Below are positions 60,301 to 64,000 of a stretch of 64,000 bases of DNA, piece after piece (the stretch's first letter is position 1; each line of letters begins with the position of its first letter). The position numbers and the translations under genes were made by a program. The stretch comes from Monoplex corrugatus. Its lineage: Eukaryota > Mollusca > Gastropoda > Littorinimorpha > Ranellidae. The notes beneath the pieces are model-generated. The model was not told where the DNA came from and ran no database searches. It was given only the letters and a program-made list of their open reading frames with translations. The DNA is taken from the NCBI GenBank assembly GCA_030674185.1, contig CM060312.1:54387168-54451167 (forward strand). The letters are read 5' to 3'.

Positions 60301-62917
60301 AGCAGTCCTTGCACTAACCATTGTGTCATACTGATCATCACCACCACTAGTGAAAAACGGTAGTAATAATGAAAATAAATTTCAGTATAATCTGCAGTAA
60401 CGCGTAAGAACCCAAAGCAACAATGAGTCACAAGGTTGTACCTTTGAAGTGTAAACTATGCCTACCCCATCCTCCCTCCCCTGCCAAAGAAAAAAAAAAG
60501 AAAAAGAAAAAGATCATCAAACACTTCTCAGCTATTTATGGATAAACTTCATGATACTGAATCACAAACTCAGCTGAACAAAGTATAACAATTTCAAGCA
60601 CTATTCAGTCACATAAGTGTAATCCTGAACTCATGTGGTAATAATCTTTAAAAGATGAAACAAAAGGCAGTACCAATGAATGTTTTTACATAAATCCAGT
60701 TCCCATAATTATATGCTCAAGAACTGTAAACAATACAAGAGGCACTCCCACACACTGACCACAAAAAAAAAAAAAGTTTCAAGCATCTAACTACATTTTT
60801 AAGTTTCAGACATGTAACTACACTCTAAGTTATAATCATATTAAAAACCATCCCATTTACAAGCAACTGCCATTATGATCGCTCAATCTTAAGCGTATAT
60901 CACTGATGTGACATATCACACTAACCAATAGAAGAAGCAAGCACATACACCCACAACAGAACAGACAGACAGACTGCTACATACAACAATATTACTGTTA
61001 GGGAAAACAAAGATGTGTCAGTCTTAAATATGGTTAGGACATACTCTACCAAAACAAGAACTGGTGCAAATGTCACCGAAACACTTTCATTTAAAATATT
61101 TTAGTCATGCTGTGCTCCTGGACAAAATGAAGCCTTCATCGCTGTTAAATTGGTTACATACTGAAGCTGGGGTGTGTGAATGGAAAAGAAGAGTGGAGTA
61201 TTTATGTATACATCAAAGCTAATGATTCAATATCTTCCTATGGAGGCAAAACAAGTGCACACGTTTGATTCTGCAGGCATTGGGGTCTGTATGGAGACTA
61301 TGGGAGTGCTTATATAATGTATAATAAATTGAGGCAAAAATACATAAAATGCTTGGCGCTGTTTTTTTGTGGTCTACAGGTACTGAGTTTAAAAAAACCT
61401 TTGTATGATGATGTATGAATATACATGTTTCTGCTTCTATATATTCCACATCTATCAAGCTTTGCATTTATAACTTGTCTTTCGAAAGAAAGAACGTTCC
61501 TGGCAAGGTGAAAAGAAACAAAGAAAGGTCACATCATAATGACATAAACTGATAAACAAAAACACAAACTTTCTTTTCCATTGAAAAACTTCCCCTGACT
61601 ACAATTTACCACATCAAGATATTGCAGCACACACCTGAACAAGGTTCCCTAACAGAATTGAAAATATGTCAAAATCAAAATACATAACTCCACAAGATAC
61701 ACATTTTCTTTTAAATGACAAGATTAAGGATAGTACCTTTTACACATTCACAAAAGAAAAGAGCATCTCTCAACAAACAGACAGTGTTCAGTGTTAAGAC
61801 AGAACAGAGATAACAACTGTTTATAAGACAACAAATGACAGTTTGACTACTGGTATTTACCAGACCTTGCTGGTGACAGCAACATCATTCATGACACCAC
61901 AGACAGTGAACACAAAACCAGAGTAGTTACAAAACTTTGTACTGTACTACACAAGCTCACCATTGCTACAAAAGCAACAGTCCCGTTGCTCAGCCAGCCA
62001 GAATGGAGAATTGCTTGAAGCAAAATGGACATAATATTCATCAGGCACTATCATTACAAGCCAAAGATAGTTCTATAAAAATCATATGCAAGCAGTATCA
62101 TTTTTTAAACAGCACATGTGTCTCAACTGATCTGTCATATATTGATTAAATCCACACACTAGGTCAACATTTGTTTTCTTTGTTTTAAGAAAAAGGCCAC
62201 ATACACATGAAGCTGATAACCAGCCTGATTACGCCACGTTCATTCCTTGTCTTTAGACTTTCTTCTGATATAACATTTTCTTGTAAGTTCAATTCAGCTC
62301 TTGTTTGCTGTCTCCTGTTAAAATGTACTTCTGTAAGGTGGCTCAGCTCTTGTCTGTTACTTTGGCCACTTATTACATGGAGTAAGAAATTGTAAGTAGA
62401 TGACAGGTTGTGTGTATCTAACATCTTTGCCCTTGTGATGGTCCCATTTCCACAGCTTCCCTAAATTTCATTCTCAAGGTCTAGTTTTCATTTGTCAGAA
62501 TCTGTGTTTTTCCTTGAAGTTTGGTGTCCTCTTTCTTGAAAATGGTCTCCTACTGCTGTATAAAGTGTAAAGCTTACGATTGGTCATCAATTTTGCACAG
62601 GTAGCCTTTTTCGTATAAATCTACAATTCTTTTCATGAGAAAGGAATCATCTTCATTCTGGATATGACATAGTCTGAACTGCCCTTAAATGTTCAAAAAC
62701 AAAATTTATGATGACAGTAACCAGAGATGTTAGTTTTCTTGGTGATTTTTCATCACAGTCATTTTGAATCTATCAGGTGGCTTCATCACTACCATTTTAA
62801 CTGAACAGTTGTCAACTTCATTTCACTACTAAACACAACAAAAGGAAGCTGCATACCTTTTTCTCCCAGGACACCAGCCCGAATAGCGCTACTGCCCATG
62901 TCAATGACAACCACATG
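42167..62917 (-). CDS. Divergent actin-related protein, 9 exons, 5'-partial
   Basis: Exons 62857-62917, 58971-59119, 52892-52972, 49993-50185, 49524-49666, 48626-48741, 47480-47626, 45722-45821 and 42167-42319 join in frame to 380 residues plus stop; every junction has AG/GT and matching phase. The length equals that of conventional actin (about 375 residues), so only a short N-terminus, or an extra upstream domain, is missing beyond the window. Fold landmarks: phosphate-1 loop VVIDMGSSAIRAG (residues 3-15); FFPSVV; LSTPQTLS (100-107, actin 'L-T-E-A-P-L'); LYSYRATTGIIVDIGQRLE (137-155), where actin has D-S-G-D-G; EGGVSRCPYG; CYAAFDFKEE (actin 'C-Y-V-A-L-D-F'); LSGGVTMVPGFQERL (301-315, adenosine loop); and an actin-like C-terminal stretch AAYLGACSVAS ... 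ISRDEW. The phosphate-2 loop lacks the second aspartate, so nucleotide hydrolysis is doubtful. I cannot match it to Arp1-Arp11. Confidence 0.9.
43090..43476 (+). CDS. Unrecognised 128-codon ORF with CxxC motifs
   Basis: Opposite strand to the host gene, inside its last intron. The frame contains SMCSKCYAWLRKLKML and VHQCSVCSVFVSQ, two CxxC pairs about 45 residues apart, and a basic tail GRRPAKRKRSSQQ. The arrangement hints at a zinc-binding domain as in many invertebrate transposon-associated proteins, but I recognise no family. No upstream start context or transposon ends were found. It may be a chance ORF or a relic. Confidence 0.25.
   Translation: MLSVVRKIEQWLLFMNTLHFCTMRDLSLCVEHMVGIPVKKQSPGLPFSVSMCSKCYAWLRKLKMLSVPSKTILKTSLSDVEKAAPMWVNFDAALSVHQCSVCSVFVSQTKGRRPAKRKRSSQQIDMCS
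43577..45065. other. Intronic, no gene seen
   Basis: Unique AT-rich sequence. Confidence 0.4.
45066..45525 (-). mobile_element. R1 element, minus strand, 5'-incomplete
   Basis: Inverted R1 blocks: TGTATCCTTAGATCGTGTGC, TGGGCAGAATGGTCAACGCC, TTTAAACCCTGTG and TTAGGATTAATGATTGGGTA, with the 3' end at the low coordinate (inverse of GCCCTGATACGGATCTGTGC). Confidence 0.7.
45722..45821 (-). CDS. Actin-related protein, exon 8
   Basis: Acceptor GTGTTCCAG; donor TCCAG/GTACAG. Encodes AVYLSGGVTMVPGFQERLEA and ELRKLAPSAVTVQ: the adenosine-binding loop with intact G-G...P-G-F. Confidence 0.93.
45935..46360 (+). mobile_element. SINE with 3' body amplified in tandem (3 x ~83 bp)
   Basis: tRNA-like start around CAGTCAGCAGTTGAG and GGGAGGTTGTGAGATCGAAT (B-box-like GAGATCGAATCCC). 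The tail unit beginning CACTTAAAGATGCATCTTTG and ending with GTAGGCCTATATCTCAGACC is repeated at 46125, 46208 and 46290. Each unit contains the 14-bp perfect palindrome AAAGATGCATCTTT. Confidence 0.75.
46361..46599. other. Intronic spacer
   Basis: Nothing recognised. Confidence 0.35.
46600..46775 (+). pseudogene. LINE C-terminal tail remnant
   Basis: One frame reads VVRLSQDRECWRQLVRTSCA and AANTVPGDADR before a stop, resembling the 'D-R-x-x-W-R-x-x-V ... A-A-N-x-x-P-G-D-A-x-R' end typical of some RTE-like non-LTR elements. A second copy of the extreme end is at 50865. Confidence 0.6.
46776..47479. other. Intronic, no gene seen
   Basis: AT-rich with a short GT run near 47330-47400. Confidence 0.4.
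47480..47626 (-). CDS. Actin-related protein, exon 7
   Basis: Acceptor CTAACAG; donor GTACAG/GTGAGT. Encodes ESVDVEEGRFISPEGFFNVD and FQAIQTCPMDSRRHMY, equal to actin's E-R-F-R-x-P-E-x-L-F to I-x-x-C-D-x-D-x-R segment. CPMD replaces actin's CDVD. Confidence 0.92.
47627..48003. other. Intronic; weak A-rich repeats
   Basis: Degenerate repeats of CAATAATT plus AAATGAA-type sequence at about 47650-47840; no gene. Confidence 0.4.
48004..48200. mobile_element. TTAA-type nested-palindrome MITE, copy 5
   Basis: Best-preserved outer arms: TTAACCCTTTGACTCCCTC at the left and AATCAAAGAGTTAA at the right. The inner arm is TTAACCTTCTGACTCCCTC with its inverse GAGGGAGTCAAATAGATCAA, around CTATCCACCAGCTCCCTGC. 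Confidence 0.85.
48205..48390 (+). mobile_element. SINE 3' body
   Basis: GGTACTATCTGGTGAGTAAA, TTTTTTTCCCAATCTCCCAG and GCCAACCCTTGTCAAG, sharing the body of the copy at 58020. It lies directly after MITE copy 5. Confidence 0.6.
48626..48741 (-). CDS. Actin-related protein, exon 6
   Basis: Acceptor CGTGCAG; donor TATGA/GTGAGT. Encodes residues 210-247: CCYAAFDFKEEETL ... NLGKFVLPEGSY. Aligns with actin's C-Y-V-A-L-D-F-E-Q-E-M to E-L-P-D-G. Phase 2 at the 3' side. Confidence 0.9.
48925..49085. repeat. ~80-bp tandem duplication
   Basis: CTTCTTGCTTCTTGTTTAT ... CACATACACAAACCAGTAAA ... ATCATCTGGC occurs twice in a row. Confidence 0.85.
49086..49523. other. Intronic, no gene seen
   Basis: Nothing recognised. 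Confidence 0.35.
49524..49666 (-). CDS. Actin-related protein, exon 5
   Basis: Acceptor TGTTGGCAG; donor CATCAG/GTCAGT. Encodes residues 162-209: GFVIEGGVSRCPYGSQK ... FVSEVELLLVQYIMHQ, the large-domain region that in actin runs from the 'G-x-A-I' strand to the 'V-R-D-I-K-E-K' helix. Confidence 0.9.
49680..49735. repeat. (GAT/GAC)n imperfect simple repeat
   Basis: ATAATAATGATGATATGACG-type run beside exon 5. Confidence 0.8.
49757..49885 (+). mobile_element. Second copy of the 7098 element, left half
   Basis: ACCAGAAAAACATGAACACA, GCGTATTTAATACAACCAT and TTGGCCAACTGGCCTTTGTC match 7098-7215. The inverted right arm is absent. It sits in the short intron between exons 4 and 5. Confidence 0.75.
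49993..50185 (-). CDS. Actin-related protein, exon 4
   Basis: Acceptor TAATCCCAG; donor TATGATG/GTGAGA. Encodes residues 98-161 with VMLSTPQTLSDSLR, VQQPLLALYSYRATTG and IIVDIGQRLEILPIYD, spanning the hinge and phosphate-2 loop. Confidence 0.92.
50186..50451. other. Intron with SINE-tail trace
   Basis: GTTTCAGTTTCAGTTGCTCA at about 50205 is the inverse of the GAGAAACTGAAACTGAAAC tail seen at 16325. Otherwise unique. Confidence 0.5.
50452..50690. repeat. Short tandem repeat, 44-bp unit, about 5 copies
   Basis: GATTTTGATACATTACTCTT plus TTTCTCATAACAAAAACCTG units; spacing 44 bp. Confidence 0.93.
50865..50945 (+). pseudogene. LINE 3'-terminal remnant
   Basis: A frame reads CAAANTEPGDANR before a stop, like 46600-46775, and ends with the same GGTGAGACA-type tail. 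Confidence 0.5.
50961..51195. mobile_element. Foldback element with tRNA-like core, copy B
   Basis: Flanked by a perfect 13-bp direct repeat TTCATTTGGATCA at 50948-50960 and 51196-51208. Opposite orientation to copy A: it begins AAGAAATAAGAGGGAAGCAG, then arms CATACTCTTGAGAGTCATG ... CGTGACTCTCAAGACTTATG, with the same inner CGCTACCCATTCAGCTAGCA. Confidence 0.8.
51209..51769. other. Intronic, no gene seen
   Basis: AT-rich; may include 3' part of the piggyBac relic. Confidence 0.35.
51770..52285 (-). pseudogene. piggyBac transposase relic, N-terminal part
   Basis: The minus strand starts MASRCYTAEEVARFLMD, then in a +1 frame FDNESGGRGDGDAIV and EDSSSDSDYPEDFVDIPST, an acidic Ser/Asp-rich N-terminus like those of PGBD-type transposases. 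It continues RGRRGRVRVRS and, after another shift, HGPTEFLPLDAHCVDFFDLL and FSDETV, which match the 'P-G-P-x...P-x-D-F-F-x-L-F-F-x-D-E' start of the DDE_Tnp_1_7 domain. The sequence decays soon afterwards, so the catalytic Asp residues are absent. It lies in intron 3 of the actin-related gene. Confidence 0.65.
52286..52604. other. Intronic, no gene seen
   Basis: Possible upstream flank of the piggyBac relic; no TIR identified. Confidence 0.35.
52605..52725. repeat. (GT)n-rich simple repeat
   Basis: Interrupted GT/GTCT tract. Confidence 0.93.
52892..52972 (-). CDS. Actin-related protein, exon 3
   Basis: Acceptor GTGTTGCAG; donor TATGCG/GTCAGT. Exactly 27 codons, phase 0 on both sides: FNIDVDMMTAVF ... 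ELGVDPKQYA. It corresponds to the actin helix before the LLTEAPLNP strand. Introns on both sides are kilobases long. Confidence 0.88.
53240..53400. repeat. (GT)n/(GTCT)n simple repeat
   Basis: Interrupted GT tract; open frames across it are artefacts. Confidence 0.93.
53401..54179. other. Intronic, no gene seen
   Basis: AT-rich; a 20-bp direct duplication CCTTTGCAACTGGTAA occurs at 54085-54121. Confidence 0.4.
54180..54450 (+). mobile_element. tRNA-derived SINE, diverged
   Basis: CATGGCACACTGGTCAGTG (A-box region), TACTGGAAAGCTACAGGATT, a B-box-like GGATTGCATCC, then AGGATGCTTAAATTTTCTGA, as in the copies at 3575 and 45935. Confidence 0.55.
54451..56260. other. Intronic, no gene seen
   Basis: About 1.8 kb of unique AT-rich sequence. 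Confidence 0.4.
56262..56532. repeat. Tandem duplication, ~125-145 bp, two copies
   Basis: CAATACTGGCCACTTTTCAC ... GATGCACTTTTTAGATTCTC ... ACTAATTCAAGCATATT recurs from 56408 with about 15% mismatch. Confidence 0.85.
56533..57770. other. Intronic; two short duplications, no gene
   Basis: Paired segments at 56960-57045 and 57040-57115 (AGTGACCTTTCTT-containing) and at 57170-57265 (CTGCTGACACAT ... GTTTTCAGCATC twice). No coding signal. Confidence 0.45.
57771..57959. mobile_element. TTAA-type nested-palindrome MITE, copy 6
   Basis: TTAACCCTTTGACTCCCGC at the left; inner TTAATCCTTTGACTCCCTC; hairpin CCACCAGCTTCCTGCAGGAA; inner inverse GAGTCAAAGGGTTAA; right end CAGGAGTCAAAGGTTAA. Confidence 0.85.
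58020..58410 (+). mobile_element. tRNA-derived SINE, longest copy
   Basis: GTAAAGTGGTCAGGACAAAG and CTGGGAGGTCTGGGTTTGAG (B-box GGGTTTGAGCC), then a conserved body: TAATCTCCAAGGTCAAAAAA, ACACGTTAAAGATCCTGTAA, GGCTTATGGTAACAAGAAAA, ACATAGTATGGCTGCC, AAGCCCACATTTTC and TTGCAGCCCATGAACAGG. It gives the reference body for the SINE tails elsewhere in the window. Confidence 0.75.
58411..58794. other. Intronic, no gene seen
   Basis: A/G-rich on the plus strand; no repeats recognised. Confidence 0.35.
58795..58930. repeat. (CT)n then (CA)n microsatellites
   Basis: CT tract, C run and CA tract close to the donor of exon 2. Confidence 0.93.
58971..59119 (-). CDS. Actin-related protein, exon 2
   Basis: Acceptor TTTTTGCAG; donor CAACCAG/GTCAGG. 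Encodes residues 21-70, including SLPQVFFPSVVAVDKETGKK and HPIRPSNRVNQ. The DNase-loop and subdomain-2 region looks unlike conventional actin. Confidence 0.9.
59366..59910 (-). mobile_element. R1 element, minus strand, near full length
   Basis: The high-coordinate end is the inverse of TGTGGGGATGCTGGGGGCTC and AAATAGTATCCCCACC; the low-coordinate end is the inverse of GCCCTGATATGGCTCTGTGC and GCTGGGCTTTAAACAAC. All intermediate blocks are in order. Without microsatellite expansions it defines a unit of about 545 bp. Confidence 0.85.
60100..60335 (-). mobile_element. tRNA-derived SINE, minus strand
   Basis: Reverse complement: ATGACACAATGGTTAGTGCA (A box), GACTGCTGACTGGGAGGTCA, a B-box-like TGTTTTATCCC, a body CCACCTCCTACTAGCTCCTA, and near the end GCAGTCGAGTCACACTCACG. 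Confidence 0.65.
60336..62856. other. Intron 1 (visible part), no gene seen
   Basis: About 2.5 kb of AT-rich unique sequence with A runs at 60487 and 60762. Confidence 0.45.
62857..62917 (-). CDS. Actin-related protein, exon 1 in window
   Basis: Acceptor TTTTTCAG before CATGTGG; donor AAAAAG/GTATGC. Encodes HVVVIDMGSSAIRAGVLGEK, the phosphate-1 loop, and ends in phase 1. A splice acceptor rather than a start codon precedes it, so at least one exon lies past 64000 or in the remaining 1 kb. Confidence 0.9.
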
Positions 62918-64000
62918 CTGAAAAACACAGAGAATGTTCAGGATCAAATTATGGAAAAAAAAAAGCCTAAACCACACACAAAAAACCTGACACACACACA
63001 AAGCAGTTATAACAAATGCACCTACATATATTGTGTATAACAACCACCTACACATCTTTTATTACCAAGTGCATCAAAATACGCTTTTTTCCCTTCCGTG
63101 TGCTTGCATATCTTTTTTTTTTTTTTTACTATGTATCTGTCTTATGCCAATTATCTAAATTGAAAAAAAGATCTGCTAAACTGTACTCTCTCCAAGTATT
63201 TGTGTTTTGGTTTTTAATACTATATATCTGTCTTTTGCCATTCATTTAACTGAGAAAGACACCTAGTAAACTGTATTCTCACTATTTTCTTTATAAATAT
63301 CTGCTGAACTGCTGGTTTACCATGTGTATTGCAAGCATATCCTATCTGTTGCAGTATTGTTGTTCATCATAAATCTCACACAAAGGAATGAAAAACTATC
63401 AACAAAACAAAGGAGTCTGACATAAAAAAAAGATGTCGTATCAATTTTTGTTTAAATTGTGATTACTTTGAACACAATCTAACAGACAATGTCATTCATA
63501 AATACATGAATTCAGAAATATTCATTTGATACAGACAATGGATTTTCAAATATATAACAGTATTAAAAAAAAAACAAAGATTATTTGTACATTCTAATCA
63601 TCTTTTATCTCTCTCTCTCTCTCTCTGTCTCTTTCCTCCTTTATTCTCTCTTCATCTTTCCTCTATTCTCTTCCATATACACTTTTCAGTTTTGTAAAAC
63701 TTGAATGTACATCATAAGACACATTTTGTCAAAGAAAAAGGTAAATGTACATGAATCAGACAAAATTATTAAGTGATAAAAAACTAACAGGAAAAAAATT
63801 AACTTTTGCAGAAAATCAATACATTTACCTAGAAGTGGTATCAATACAGTATTTCCCAAATAAAATCAACAGTCCAAAAAAATGAATAAAGTGGTTTGTC
63901 TATCCAAGTTAGAAGGACAAAATGCTGCCATACACAGGGGCCTGGCTTATTTAATCTGACTCGTTAGAGGCACAGAAACAAGGGAAAAGCGGCAGACACA
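62918..64000. other. Upstream intron of the actin-related gene
   Basis: Precedes the exon at 62857 (minus strand). Contains a poly-T at 63111, a (CT)n run at 63608 and no exon that I could fit in phase. Confidence 0.5.

Overview
This is eukaryotic, intron-rich, repeat-dense nuclear DNA. The repeat content points to an invertebrate, most likely a lophotrochozoan such as a marine gastropod mollusc: tRNA-derived SINEs, CR1/L2-type and craniofacial-development-protein-2-like LINEs, Penelope, mariner, piggyBac and hAT relics, and abundant (CA)n, (CT)n and minisatellites. The organism call is inference; nothing in the window fixes the species. There are no bacterial-style operons and no CRISPR array.

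Host gene. The only well-supported host gene is on the minus strand, from 62917 down to the stop codon at 42167, and it continues off the right edge at its 5' end. Nine exons with canonical AG/GT splice sites join in one unbroken frame to give 380 residues with the full actin fold: phosphate-1 loop, degenerate phosphate-2 loop, adenosine loop and the actin-like C-terminal tail. It is a divergent actin-related protein that I cannot assign to a named Arp class. Its introns hold most of the right-hand repeats.

Left part (1-31 kb). This part is almost wholly repetitive: a 55-bp minisatellite (0.67-1.72 kb); SINEs; a hAT-like element with terminal repeats, a short target-site duplication and an internally deleted transposase (7.48-8.94 kb); a local duplication (9.37-10.73 kb); an apparently intact LINE with one 1157-codon ORF (12.2-16.0 kb); several decayed LINE fragments; a 1.7-kb array of a 22-bp unit (25.3-27.06 kb); and a Penelope-like relic (about 28.9-30.0 kb).

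Middle (31-42 kb). This part is AT-rich and mostly unique. It holds a mariner fossil with both inverted repeats (35.6-36.8 kb), a 31-bp minisatellite (38.3-39.2 kb) and SINE tails. Part of it may be 3' UTR or downstream flank of the actin-related gene.

Right part (42-64 kb). Exons and introns of the actin-related gene, with a piggyBac transposase relic (51.8-52.3 kb), SINEs and MITEs.

Four dispersed families recur and may be undescribed: (1) a nested-palindrome element starting TTAACCCTTTGACTCC, six copies, piggyBac-like ends; (2) a ~0.55-0.75 kb non-coding element ('R1' here) with conserved 5' and 3' ends, about eight copies; (3) a ~230-bp foldback element with tRNA-like internal boxes and target-site duplications of 9 and 13 bp; (4) an inverted-repeat element whose core resembles Penelope terminal/hammerhead-type sequence. 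All copy counts and boundaries were read by eye.
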